Of a stretch of DNA of 64,000 bases, positions 1 through 11,880 are shown piece by piece (positions within the stretch are counted from its first letter, which is position 1; every line of letters starts with the position of its first letter). Source of the DNA: Przewalskia tangutica (Eukaryota; Streptophyta; Magnoliopsida; Solanales; Solanaceae); NCBI GenBank assembly GCA_029844215.1, contig CM056730.1:52960924-53024923 (forward strand), in the 5' to 3' direction. The notes below the pieces were generated by a model. The model was not told where the DNA came from. It worked only from the letters and a program-made list of their open reading frames with translations, and searched no databases. The position numbers were made by a program, and so were the translations under genes.

Positions 1-476
1 CACCGATGTGAACCCAATACCACCGACTTATCTTCGAGGCCTCGATCACTTTCACGATCCGTAGTCGCCGAATAAACTCACGAGGATCTTCCTCGCCTAG
101 ATCCATAGAACTCGGGTGGATCGCAACTCAAGAAGTCCCAAGTCTCAAACTATCTGATCTAGGTGAACCATCGGTACTACCGAACCTCCGACTCTCGTCA
201 TTCTCATTCCTAGCCACAAGCCTAGCTAGTAACTAGGTCATCTCCTTGTAACTCATATCCTCGGCTCCTGGTCGTGGAACTGGAGACTCAGGTATCGTTG
301 TCTCGCAGAGCTACCGCATCGCCTAAACTCTCCCGGGCTAGAGGCGCCGCAGTAACTCCCATCCAAGTACCACATTAGGTAAAGACGGGCCTGCTCTCTC
401 GGTAACCCTCTGCGGCTCTACTCGCAGCCTCCTCTCAAGGCCTTGCCCTTCCGGGCTCGCTGCCTCGTAGAGGCAT
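1..476 (-). pseudogene. R1 gag, 5' (N-terminal) part, cut by window edge
   Basis: This is the beginning of a retrotransposon gag reading frame on the minus strand; the rest lies left of the window. The start is the ATG read from 'cat' at 474-476. It is followed by a start context shared with the gag starts of R2, R5, R7, R9 and R11, and it lies about 190 bp downstream of the primer binding site, as in those elements. The DNA resembles the gag start of R11 (about 62640-62816) most closely. No long open frame survives, because the phase changes repeatedly through small indels. Gag would form the cytoplasmic virus-like particle. Whether R1 carries pol cannot be seen. Assignment to gag is confident by homology to the other copies; function is unlikely as read. 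Confidence 0.65.
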
Positions 477-667
477 AACTGGTACAAAATAATACGTTAG
501 AGGGAGTCCAACTTACAACACAGCTCTAAGGCACGATCTCAGAGTGAGAAGAATGGAAACCAATCCTAAATATCCTATAGCCTCCTGATTATAGGTGTGG
601 TGCACAACACGCCGATAATCAAGACTCTACTAGATACTTGCCAGTAGACACTTTCCGAGGATTAATC

Positions 668-678
668 GCTCGATACCA
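668..678 (-). other. R1 primer binding site (tRNA-iMet type)
   Basis: On the minus strand this reads TGGTATCGAGC, three bases after the LTR end. The initiator-Met primer site of plant Ty3/gypsy elements is TGGTATCAGAGC, so this copy appears to lack AG. It marks the junction between the R1 5' LTR (from 682) and the internal region. Confidence 0.8.
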
Positions 679-681
679 CTT

Positions 682-3542
682 TGTCACGACTCACGACTGG
701 CCCGCGATCGTTCCTTACTCCGGGCACCCTAGCGATACAACATCATAGAAAATCAGCGGAAATAAAAACTTAAACATGAAACAAGACATAAAATAAGAAA
801 CAGGCTAACCAAAATGGTCACCTTCCTGTATATATATATCAAATCGAACAGTTAAATCCTTTACAAACCCTGCCCACAACAAGATTACTGCACTCTAAGA
901 ATTTTATAACAACTATGATGGGACAGTGGCTCGCCATACCTCAATGTACAAGAACCTACAATCTCGTGGAATCATACTAAAAGATAAGCCTCCGAGAAAC
1001 GGAGCTTCCTAAAATGTCGAATCGTGATCCTATGAGCGAGGATCAACAACCGTGTACCTCTACCGCGCATGAACGCACTCAAGGAGGTCAAGACAACAGT
1101 ACCGAGTATGTGAAACTGAAAATATGAATGAAATCATAATAGTCTATATAAAATAGAGACATGTATGATAACCAAACTACAAGACACAATGTATAAGCCA
1201 AATATGTCAAGTCGTGACTTACGCCTCAAAGTCATCATGCTCGTGGAACTCCTTCCTCATCAAGCCTATGACATAAATCATAATCACGTGACGCGCCTGC
1301 GTGGCAACCTATTTCCAATCGCTTCTGCATACATATACAATACATATATATATCTCACGCCTGGAATCCTCCACATCGCTTAAACCGTAGGTGTAATATA
1401 TAACCACGTGACACGCCAAAGGGCATCCTACCTCACCGCTTGCATACATATACAATACATATATATATATAACATGCCCCTAATCCTCATCTGTAGACAT
1501 GTCTTCACGAGCTAGCCCATGAGTAATAATCGATATACCATGCCCCGAATCCTCATCGTGTAGACATGTTTTCACGGGAGCTAGCCCATGGAGTAATAAT
1601 AATGGCCACATGCCCGCTAATCCTCATCTGTAGACATGCCCATGTGACAATAATAATATACCAGAGTTTAAACCAGATGGCCACATGCCCCTAATCCCTC
1701 ATCGGTAGACATGTCCATGTGATAATAACAATGGAAGATACCCGTGAATCCTCCACACGCTCAGACGCCCAAGTAAGTTCACAACAAGTCAGCCGGCCCT
1801 CCATCGAGAGACGCGGTGGTATAGAAATACAATACTTGCACAACAAAGGCTATCACAACTAGCATAGGCAAGTTCAACATACTCTTAGACTTTCATTAAC
1901 ATGTAAATTGATTCACCATTTATATAAACTCAAGTACTCCCATTTTATGACAACAATCCGGGTTTTAACCCTAAAGTACTACGTACTTTAATCCTTTCAA
2001 AAAGATCTCTTTTTACGTAAAAACTACTCGATACTAATATCCGTAGTACCAGACACGTTTATGTTTAAATCAAGTACTTTATACTTTTTAAACCAAGTGA
2101 CTCACACTTTTAAAACAACGTCAAGTATACTTTTTTAAAACCCAAGTAACTAACTCTTTTTAGATCAAGGTACTCCTACCTTTTAAAACCAAGCCACTTA
2201 TATTTTTCCATCAAGAAAAGTTCGATATTTGGAAACAAGTTACTTATACTTTTAAACTCAAGTTACTTCTCTTTTCCCAAAATCAAGTTACATGACTTTC
2301 AAAATACTTTAAGTCTCCTTACTTTAGAATGTCAAGAAATCAATACTTTTTTATAATGATTTTATTAACGCAGTCATGATCTAGAAAATGTAATACAATT
2401 TTGTCTTATCTTAGCTTCTATGCAGATGGAAGATTCTACTTGTTTTAATATAATTATTTGTCATTACATTTTCCTTTATTAACGCTGCAATGGCTTGTTC
2501 GATAGTTATTCCCATTTCCTAAATCAATATAACTTATTCCTTTTGTTTTTTTCTTTTTTTTTGACCAAGTACTTATTACTCACGAATGAGGTTTCACCAC
2601 TTTTTAACACAATTTCAAGTTATTAACATTTCATATCAACTCAAATATAAGTCAAGTCTCTTATCTTTTAAAAATCAACAAACCATTCTTTTACCTACAT
2701 AAAGTCGTTATAATCAACTTTCCATAAAGTCATTATAACACTTTATGTTTTAAACCTACCAAATTCGTTTAGCACACGTACGTCTACCGTACTACATAGT
2801 TCACAACAATCATGCTAGAAAGGATAGGAAGAGGTTCACATACCTCGCGATGATTATCGACAATTAGCAAAATGCTCCCAAGTACTATAACCCTGCTAGC
2901 CTTTTCCACCCTTCAAGTAGAATACGCTACTCGTAGTACTTCAACCTATAATGGTCATAAAACGTTTATTAACTTCTAGATCTCTTCGTAGAATATTCTA
3001 AGTACAAGATTCCTTATTCTACGGAATATTCGGCAGCACCTCCCCTGCAACTACTTACCACCACCTCTTTCAAGACTCGATACCAATAGCCAACAACTCA
3101 AAGGGGGTTACACGCCTACTGGACGTGTACAAAACTGCCCCACAGTAATACTACACAAGTCTACCGTAAATACAGTCCAATGTAAATACAGTTCAATTCT
3201 TATCAATATTCATTCTATATATAGTATACTCAACTATACATTGCTACAACATGTAATTTCCAATTACAATAGGGGGATAAAGATCATTACCTCGATAACC
3301 CAAAAATTATCCAAGATTAATATGTTTGGCCTCGAGCAACGCTTAGCTCCGCCTCACGCTCCAACCCGCCTCCAAGAAACCCTTAGAAGTTTCTAAACAA
3401 CTTCTCTAACACTTCATCCAACTATGAAGATTTCTCTGTGGTTTCATTTTTGCGACTATTGGAATAAAGTAGTATTTTGGGCTCTTATGCTGGGATTACT
3501 TTAGAATACTACTAGATACTAGGCTAAGGTATTTGGGATTAT
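682..3542 (-). mobile_element. R1 5' LTR, 3'-terminal segment (split by R2)
   Basis: This minus-strand LTR starts in plus coordinates with the TGTCACGAC end at 682 next to the PBS. It is interrupted at 3542 by R2. It continues at 39475-40109, giving an LTR of about 3.5 kb. The R2 target duplication ATTAT is at 3538-3542 and 39470-39474. The LTR contains a tandem-repeat cassette (about 1395-1740), AT-rich segments and the conserved 'gggtttt...actacgtac' and 'caattacaatag' blocks seen in every LTR here. No gene is present in this stretch. Confidence 0.85.
1395..1740. repeat. LTR tandem-repeat cassette, type delta (R1)
   Basis: There are about four degenerate copies of a 60-85 bp unit built on 'catgcccctaatcctcat' followed by 'gtagacatgt', then 'agctagcccatg' and 'ataata'. 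It lies where the other LTRs of the family carry different tandem repeats. Unit length is irregular because of indels. Confidence 0.75.
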
Positions 3543-6062
3543 CACACGACCGATCCTGCCCGTGGATCGGTGCCTTACCCGCACCCAAGTAGACATACAT
3601 CGCAGTAATCTGAATATAAAACAAGACATGAAACAATTATGAAAATGTAATACGCTTTATCTCGAGAAAAAGTTGCCTTTCTAAGATATATATACGTACC
3701 AAGTCCGCGCTACATCCCAACCTTACAACAGACTACTGCACTTAGGAATATAAACAACTATGGCGCGACAGGCCCCGCCATACCGAATGTACAAAATATC
3801 TACCACACTGCGAGAGTCGCACTAAAAGTCGAGCCTCCGAGAAATAGAGCTCCCGACACTGCAGTAAGGATCCTAAGAACGAGGATCTACCACCGCTTCC
3901 CTTTACCGCGCATTTAACGCACTTCAAGGAGGTCAAGACAACAGTACCAAGTATGTGAAATCAGAAAGCATCAAATGAAATCAAAGTATTTTAAAAGCAT
4001 TTACAAATACAACCAGCCTAACCGCACATAGTGTCACAAAGATAAACAAGAGCAAAATAGATATAATGTAATCGGTCTTTTCTAGGCCGCTAATGATCGC
4101 AAGGCCAATCGCCCATGTATCATTACGCGAGCCTATTCTCGACTCCCGCACCGCATAGACCACCTAGGTCCGCATGAGGTATTCTCGTGACGGGGCGCCT
4201 AACCCGCAGATCAACTCGACTCGCACCGCATAGTCACACAGACCGCATAGGCCATATAGAGCATCATCGGTATAACACACCCGGAGTGATCATCCTGGAA
4301 CTCCCGCAGCTCCGCATAGGTCACACAGACCCGCATAAGGTATTCTCGTGACGGGGCGCTAACCCTAATTTCAAGTCGTGGTGTAAGTGATATAATATCA
4401 AAGACAATCGCTATCGTTAAACAACATAAGCGCAATGTGGAACCCCTTTACACAAACGTTATAAGACATTAACACACGTAGCATCATAATATGTCTACTT
4501 ATCAAACCATCTTACTACACTTCCTAAATCAATACAAGGCTTTCATAAACACATAAGTAAACTGCTCATTTTATCTTTCTTAAGTCGTTATACCTAACTT
4601 CCCATAAAGCTAGTATAACTCTTAAGCTTTTGTTTAAAACCAAGTATTACTCTTCTTTCAAAAATGATTCATAATTCTTTGAAATACTTCAAGATTCTTA
4701 TTATTTAGACTCAAGTCAAAAGACATCAAGTAAAACCATGTTCGCTAACACACGACGCTCACCGCATTATATATATATTTTAAAATATCATGCTCAAGAG
4801 GATAGGAAGAATCACATACCTCCTCTACAAATCCACCGCCAAGTCGAATATGTCGCTACAGAGTATCAACCTATAATAGTCAAATACGCCTATCAACGCC
4901 TAGACTACTCAGAGAATATTCTAAGCGTATGTTCTCTATCCTACTAAAATTGGGCAAGACTTCCCTACCCACAAACTTACTCAAGTCATCAGAATACAAA
5001 TTCCATGTAAGTACAGTTCAATTCTCTTCTCTTATACCATCCTTCTAGTTATCTTATACTTATTTCTATACAACTACAGTATGTAATCTCTAATTACAAT
5101 AGAAGGACAAGATATTTACCTCGATAAGCCCAAAATTATCCAAGTTTAAATGTCGATCCTGAACAACGCTTAGCTCCTAGTTTGCACGCTCCGATAGCTC
5201 CAAGAAACCCTTAGAAGTTTCTAAACAACTTCTACTTAACACTTCAACCAACTATGAAGATTTTCCTAGGGTTTCGTTTTGTGACTAAAGGATATAAAGT
5301 AGTATTTCCGGCTTTTAGTATAGAGGTGACTTGGAATACTACAAGGTATTTGGCTTAGGTATTTTGGCATTGTAACAATAGTTGGAGAATATTTTTCTAA
5401 CATGGAGTGTGGGTTTCTGATTTAAACTACTAGGAAGGGGGGAGAGGACTTGGACGACAACTACTAAAATGGGGAGGGAGTTTTTGGAGACTTGGAAATG
5501 TTTTTGTGGATGAAGAAGTCTTGCACAAGAGGGGGGTATTTATAGAACCACCAAGGGCCAAGATTAAAACAAATGGAGGGTGTAGATTTGGTAGCTTGTT
5601 CAAGTGAAGTCTTCCACCAAGTGTCCACCACAATTTTGGGACATATGTCCACCACAACATTGGGACATATGTCCCCCACAACAATGAGCCGTGTGGCCAT
5701 CCACTAGCACCAAAAAAACGCCCAAGGCAACCCCCACTTGCCCACAAAAAATCGTCCATACCTACCCCCACTCACCCAAAGAAATATCTTCCAAGACTTG
5801 ACCATTTGACTTGTCCACTAGCCCAACATTTTCTTCCAAACATGCCACCTAAGGGTGCCACATATCACCCTCCTATTGGTCCAAATATTTCGTCTCTCGG
5901 AAAAATCCGTAATCGGTTAAAATATTAAAAACGTAAAATTTCCTTCACAAGGTTTGGACTCTCTTCCGTTGAAAGCTCACAATTTCATTCTTAACCTAAT
6001 TAGGGCTTATATAATTGCATGTACATCCTCACATACATACTCTGGAAATACGGGGTATAACA
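3543..6062 (-). mobile_element. R2 3' LTR
   Basis: This LTR is about 2.52 kb. The low-coordinate end begins 'cacacgacc' after the target duplication and the high end is 'ggggtataaca' next to the PPT. Sequence and order match the 5' LTR at 36947-39469 throughout, including the tandem cassette at about 4130-4370 and the TATA motif near 5536. Differences are mostly small indels and recurrent alternative spellings, not scattered substitutions. Short open frames inside it (for example 5430-5771 minus) lie in LTR DNA and are not genes. Confidence 0.88.
4130..4370. repeat. LTR tandem cassette, type alpha (R2 3' LTR)
   Basis: Several degenerate units contain 'cccgcaccgcatag', 'cacacagac', 'gcatgaggtattctcgtg' and 'acggggcgc'. 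The same block is at 37545-37770 in the other R2 LTR, in both R9 LTRs and in R11. Confidence 0.75.
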
Positions 6063-6103
6063 TTCTACCCTCCTTAGAAATATTCGTCCCGAATGTTCCT
6101 TCT
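6063..6103 (-). promoter_or_regulatory. R2 polypurine tract and adjacent hairpin
   Basis: On the minus strand a purine run (AAGGAGGGTAGAA) ends directly at the 3' LTR TG, as expected for the plus-strand primer. Immediately upstream lies an inverted repeat whose arms are ATTCG and CGAAT with GGA between them. In the other copies the arms extend to AACATTCG and CGAATGTT. Confidence 0.8.
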
Positions 6104-6184
6104 AGATTCAGTCAAATCAGAAATGACATAGCTCCTCACAACTTAAACAATTTGCAAATGCCACACATGGCCACAACACAACAC

Positions 6185-6810
6185 TTAAGCACATATGAAA
6201 ATTAAAACCAGCAAGTAGGAAAGGGAGTTACCTGGAGGTGTGGGGAATAAGTGAGGATACCTCTGCCTCATGTCCTCCTCTGCTTCCCACGTCATCTCCT
6301 CTCTGCTCGCCCGCCATAAGACACTGACTAAGCCACATCCTTCATCCGCACCGCCTAACCCGACGATCGAGTATCGCATGGACTCTCTCATATGATAACC
6401 CCTCACACCGGACATCGCCAATCGTGTATTCTAGATGGATCCCCGATACATCTCTCAAAGATAGAAACATGAAAAATCGGATGACCGACTGATCTGGACG
6501 GCAGATCCAACTCATAGTAACCTTGCCTACCTCGCGACAACTGATAAGTGCCCAACGCACTGGCCGAGCTTCCTTTCTTCCCAAACCTCATCACACCCTT
6601 CATAGGTGACACCTTCAGAAAACCAAATCATCAACTCAAACACCGATGCCGACGACGATGATCCGTGATACGACTTGGCCGACTGAGCCACAAGAATCGC
6701 CCCGATAAGCTTCACCTTATCCATCGTCACAACTGTGTCCGTCCTACTAATCGCACTCGCCCACATCAAACCAAATTATCTGACTGCACTTCCTCCCATA
6801 CAAGGCTCAT
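6185..6810 (-). pseudogene. R2 integrase C-terminus with chromodomain (3' part of pol)
   Basis: This is the end of the R2 pol polyprotein on the minus strand. Frame 6185-6421 encodes the tail of a group II chromodomain (EEMTWEAEEDMRQRYPHLF) followed by a short tail and a stop at 6185. Frames 6342-6612 carry pieces of the integrase C-terminal domain, including ERCIGDPSRI, the counterpart of the R9 motif LRRCIGDPSRV. In chromoviruses the chromodomain directs integration to chromatin carrying H3K9 methylation. The segment stops at 6810 because R3 inserted there; the coding sequence resumes at 33895. The two sides join at a conserved PYE-ALYG integrase position. Several frameshifts make it non-functional as read. 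Confidence 0.85.
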
Positions 6811-8309
6811 TGTCACGACCCGATCCTGGCCCGCGAGTGTGCCTTACCCCGCACCCTAGTGATACAACATCGAGAAAATCAGCGAAAATAAAACTTAAAT
6901 ATGAAACAAGATATATGATAAGAACAAAGCAACCCAAGCGGTCGCTTTTTGTATATATACATAAAAACTCGAATAGCTTATTGTCACGACCACCGGTTCA
7001 AGGATCGTGCCCTACCCGCACCTGCTCGTATACATCGAGAATAGCAATGAACATACACAACATAAACACACGTGAAAACAATAACATCCTGTGCTAGCCG
7101 AGCAAGGCCGCTTTCCATAATATAAACATACTCAAAAGTACAACCGCATAATCGCTTCTACCTCAACCACAAATGTGAATACGCACTCTAGAATATTAAT
7201 CGTATGACAGGGCCCCGCCATACCCATGAATGTACATAAATCTACAACACCAGGGAAAAAATTGTACCAAAATGAGACAAGTCTCCGGATAAATGGAGCT
7301 CGACGCCCGATAAGTTGATCCTAAGAACGTGGATCCACCACCGCTACCCTTCCTCCGCAAGATGAACGCAAATTTCGAGGAAGGGGTCAAGACACAATAT
7401 GTACTAAGTATGTAAATCGAAAGTATCAGAATTACAACATAAGTTTAAAACAAAGCCGAGACATGTATGATAACAAAATTACAAGATACAAAGGCCTTAC
7501 TAACAATGAGAGTAAATCAAGGGAAAACGCATAACATCACAATAGAGACTCGAACAAATCACGGGTAGTAACCCATAGAAACAGTGGTATAACGTTTTAG
7601 GTGTCACGACCAACCCGCTCGGATCGCGCCTTACCCGCACCCAAGTAGTCATACATCGAGTAATCAATGAACATAAAAACAATACATGAAACAAAATGTG
7701 AAATGACTCATTTTACTGAAGAAAATCGCTTCGCATATATATAAATAATTACAAAGTTGAACGCTTTAATTTTACAACCCCGCCACAACAAAGCATGCAC
7801 TTAAGATTTATATAACAACTATGACGACAGTGGCCCCGCCATACCCCAATGTACAAGAACTCATGCTGCACTGTGGTAACATACCAAAAGATAAGCCTCC
7901 AAGGAACTGAGCTTCCCAATACGCTGAAATGTGATCCTAAACGCGGGATCGACAAATGATGTACTTCACCGCTGCATGAACGCACTCGGGCGAAGTCAAG
8001 ACAGTACCAAGTATGTGAAATCAGAAAATATCAGAAATGAAATCATAGCGCTTCATATAAAGCAGAGACACGTATGATAACCAAACTACGCTCACTTATA
8101 AATAAGCAAATATGTAAGTCGTGACTCACGCCTCGTAGTCATCACTCAAATATAACTACGTGGTCTCACGCCCGCAACATCAATCATGCCCGTGGAATAC
8201 CTTCCTCACCGCCAGCCTATGATATAATTAACACCGCGGGTACATATGAACACCAAGTCCCACTGATGCCAAAGCCGCACTAACAATACTATACAACCAA
8301 ACCACGGTC

Positions 8310-8518
8310 GACACGGCAAGCACGAAAGCCGACTACCAGATACTGGCCGACTCACGAATGACCGGGCAAGCACGAGGCTAACTACTGTACCAAGGTCAGA
8401 CACGAGACTTCACACTACACCGAACGGGAAAGTGCGAGGCTTAACTACTGTGTACCAAGGCCGAATCAGCCACGAGACAGGGCAAGTACGAAAGCCGACC
8501 ACCAGGTACCAAGGACGA
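8310..8518. repeat. LTR tandem cassette, type beta (R5 3' LTR)
   Basis: There are four to five degenerate units of about 45-60 bp containing 'cggcaag', 'acgaaagccgactac' and 'taccaaggccg'. The same type occurs at 13893-14102 (R5 5' LTR), 19436-19768 (R3) and, inverted, about 53440-53640 (R10). Confidence 0.75.
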
Positions 8519-9694
8519 ACAGTAAGAAACATCATGGAGAGCTAGTCCATGGAATAACACTATCAACAGGAGCGTAACCGTGGAATTCTACGTCACTGCC
8601 GGTACGTCCAAGTAAGTTCTCAACAAGTCAACCGGCCCTCCACCGAGAGACGCGGTAGTATAGAAACACAATTCTTGCAAAACAAAGACTATCACAACAA
8701 GCATAGGCAAGTTTCACAACAACAAGCATAGGCAAGTTATACACAACTCAAGGTACTTCCATTTTATGTCAAAGTCCGGGTTTTAACCCTAAAGTACTAC
8801 GTACGTTAAATTCCTTTTAAGAGATCCATTCCTTTTATAAAAGTCACCCGATACCCTTAGTATAAAAATAGAGTGACTTACATCTTTTTAAGTAAACCAA
8901 AACAACTTCCATACTTTCCTTTTTAAAAACAAATTAAGGCAATACCATGCCTTCTTTTTGGACCAAAACACTTCTCTTTTTAAAGTCAAGTTACCACATT
9001 AAAACCAATGATAAAACCCTTCTTTTGTTCTCATAAAGTCGTTATAACTAACTTCCCATAAAGCTGTTATAACACTTTATGTTTTAAACCAATTTTAGAC
9101 AAAACAATGCCTTTCTTTTCCCTAAAGTTCCAGTTTGCCTAATTTCACTGCTCAAGTTTCTCATTTTCGAAAAGGTTTCGTAGTTCATAGTTTTAATCCT
9201 TTAAAACATAATTCTCTTTTAAACAATTTGAGAAACATATGCCTTATATGTGAGTAGGTTATTCTTGTTTATGATCAATCTTATTAAGCAGCCATGATCT
9301 AGGAAATGTAATATCATGTTGTCTCATCTTATTTTCTACGCAGATGAGGTTTATACCGTTTTAATAATACTTCATTATTCAATACATTTTCCTTTATTAA
9401 CGCCGCAGTTGGTTTGTCGATACTCATTCGATTTCAAATCAAGAAACATTTCTCCTTTTAAAACCAAGTAATCATTACTCACGAACGAGGTTTCACACAA
9501 AATTCATATTAATTCATTCAAGTCAAGTCTCTTATCTTTTAAGATCAAGTCTCTTAACTTCTAAAAATCAGTAAACCATTCTCTTTACCACTCTTAAGAC
9601 GTTATACCTAACTTTCCATAAAGCTAGTATAACTCTTATGTTTTCAAAACCAAGTATTACTCTTCTTTCAAAACGGTTTCTTAATCTTTGAAAT

Positions 9695-9885
9695 ACTTCT
9701 AGATTCTTTATTATTCAGGCTTAAGTCAAAAGACATTGCCGTAACACTACATTCAGTTAACACACGACGCTCACCGCACTATATATATATTCCTTTAAAA
9801 TACTTCAAGATTCTTATTATTCAGGCTTAAGTCAAAAGACATTGCCATACGTACGTCTACCGTACTATATATATATTCTTGTAAA
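9695..9885. repeat. ~105 bp direct duplication in R5 3' LTR
   Basis: The block from 'ttcttattattcaggcttaa' through the ACGACGCTCACCGCAC / GTACGTCTACCGTAC word and the following TA run occurs twice in succession. The partner LTR has it at about 15260-15445, so the duplication predates insertion. Other LTRs carry it once. Confidence 0.7.
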
Positions 9886-10857
9886 TTATCATGCTCAAGA
9901 GTATAGGAAGAATCACATACCTCGCGACGATTATCGACTATAAGCAAAACGCTCCACGGCTATAACCCGGCTAGCCTTGTCCACCTTCCAAGTAGTACAT
10001 GCTACTCGCAGAACATTCAACCAATAAAGGTTATCACCATCAGAATACATATTCCCATGTAAGTACAGATTAATCTTCTACTTATATTCTTCTGATGTGA
10101 TTTCAGTTCAAGTCTTTACTGTAATATCCTTCTATTACAGTTCAATACTCTTCTATGAATCTTATATTCATTTCTATACAACTACAGTATGTAATTTCCA
10201 ATTACACTAGAATGATAGGATTATTTACCTCGATGAGCCTAAAAATTATCCAAGTTTAACGTCGATCCTGAGCAACGTTTAGCTCCTACTCCGAGTGCTC
10301 CAATCCGCTCCAAACGACCCTTAGAAGTTCTACGCAACTTCTACTTAACACTTCAACCGACTATGAAGGTTTTCCTTAGGGTTTCGTTTAGTGGCTAAAG
10401 GAAGTATAATAGTATTTTCGGGCTCTACGTAGAGAGGTAACCTTGGGAATACTACAAGGTATTTGGGCCAAGGTATTTGGGCATTATAACAATACTTGGA
10501 GAAGTATTTCTATACCACAAAAGGGGGGTATTATACGAAACCAACTAGGCAAAAAGGGGGTTTGCTCGCCAGGCTCACAAAGTGGGTTTCGCCAAGGTCT
10601 CTCCAAGGGTGGACGAGAACCTTTCTAAGAGGGAAGGATTTTAACACTTAGAACAATTTTGGACGAAGAAGTTCATCAACCAAGGGGGTATTTATAGGTC
10701 AAGCAATGGCCAACCAATGGCCAAGATCAATCCAAGTGTTAGCAAGTGTAGGCTAGGATTTAACCATGGACCTTATCCATCTACCACCAAAATATCACAA
10801 AATATCCTACCAACTCCTCGACCCCAATCGCCCACTACCGCCACAATTTTCCAATGC

Positions 10858-10877
10858 GAGGGTGACATGTCACCCTC
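10858..10877. promoter_or_regulatory. 20 bp perfect palindrome upstream of LTR TATA (R5 3' LTR)
   Basis: GAGGGTGACATGTCACCCTC is its own reverse complement. It lies about 160 bp upstream (minus strand) of the TATA motif near 10689. Versions of it are at the same place in every LTR of the window, mostly as 7-10 bp arms around a 2 bp centre. Confidence 0.8.
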
Positions 10878-11078
10878 CCGTTGGTCCAAAATGTTTCGCC
10901 TCTGAAAAATCCGCAAAATTAAAACGACATAGCCGAATTTTCCTTCGCAAGTCTTGTAAAACGCTTCATTTAAAAACGATTTTTTCTGCACTTGTGCCCA
11001 AATTTCGATCCTTGCCAATCCTTAAGGCTTAAATTATTATACGACGCCTCACGCATACTCCGAAATACGGGTATAACA

Positions 11079-11111
11079 TTCTCCCTCCTAGAAACATTCG
11101 TCCCGAATGTT
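11079..11111 (-). promoter_or_regulatory. R5 polypurine tract and adjacent hairpin
   Basis: A purine run on the minus strand abuts the 3' LTR start. The inverted repeat AACATTCG/CGAATGTT with a 3-base loop lies at 11093-11111. Confidence 0.8.
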
Positions 11112-11880
11112 CTTTCTCAAGACTGATAACTAAAAGTTCCTCTAACAAGTTGCCAACGCCACACCGCCACTTAAATAACACACGCTTCTCTTTCTTCCTT
11201 ACTCGCCGTGTCCTTCTCGAACACTTGAACTCTTCTAGTATACGCATCACACACACTTCACCATCGCTTCGCTTCCCAAAACTTTGAGTCACCACTCCAA
11301 ACTTGGTCATCTTACTAGCCTCAATCTTCCTTAAGGCCATTCTCGCCTTCACGATCCGCTCGTCGAACATATCCACTTAACTCATACGATGGTCATCTAA
11401 ACTTGGGCCTCGTGGATCTACCACCAAGTGACCACCCAGAGCTGACCCTACCAAACAGCCGCGATTAGCCCGCACATGGCCCCAACCCGACCCACTTAAC
11501 GATCAAGCTCTTGTTTCCGATCCGAACAATCTTACCTATACAGCCGCGAAAGCTACCACTTCATTTTACACCACCCAAGGAATTTTTCCCACAATTACTC
11601 CACGATACTTATACATTCGACAAAGATCACCCGCAAAATCTTGTACTCAAGATTTACTTTACATCTAAGGTCTCAACTGTAATATTCTAAGGTTCATCAT
11701 TTTTTTTTCCCCCAGGCTTACCCTCTTTCACTAACTAGGCTTATAACTCACATTTTAGCACAAATCTATCCGAACATAACACTAAACACATCATCATAAC
11801 ATCAAAACATACAAAACTCTGTAGGTTAAGGATATACTCAAAAAAAGGCTCAAAGGACCGCTAAAATCGGAACTTCCACC
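11112..11880 (-). other. R5 non-coding linker between gag and PPT
   Basis: This stretch is collinear with parts of 27462-28390 (R7), 55690-56420 (R10, opposite strand) and 61540-61990 (R11). It has no recognisable pol motif. The minus frame at 11029-11376 is arginine/lysine-rich, straddles the LTR boundary and is not conserved as a protein. Confidence 0.6.

Larger units (their letters stand above)
7602..11078 (-). mobile_element. R5 3' LTR
   Basis: This 3,477 bp LTR pairs with 13181-16660 (3,480 bp). It contains tandem cassette beta (about 8310-8518), a CATAGGCAAGTT-type short tandem (8693-8745), a ~105 bp internal duplication (9695-9885), the palindrome at 10858-10877 and a TATA motif near 10689. 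Differences from its partner are mostly motif-associated indels. Confidence 0.87.

Noticed and set aside
1380..1480. TATATATA runs as centromeric or microsatellite arrays
   Set aside because: They are short runs repeated once or twice per LTR at fixed positions, part of LTR structure.
5430..5771. 113-codon minus-strand frame
   Set aside because: It lies wholly inside the R2 3' LTR around its TATA region. The matching frame in the 5' LTR (38856-39113) is shorter and differs, so it is not under coding constraint.
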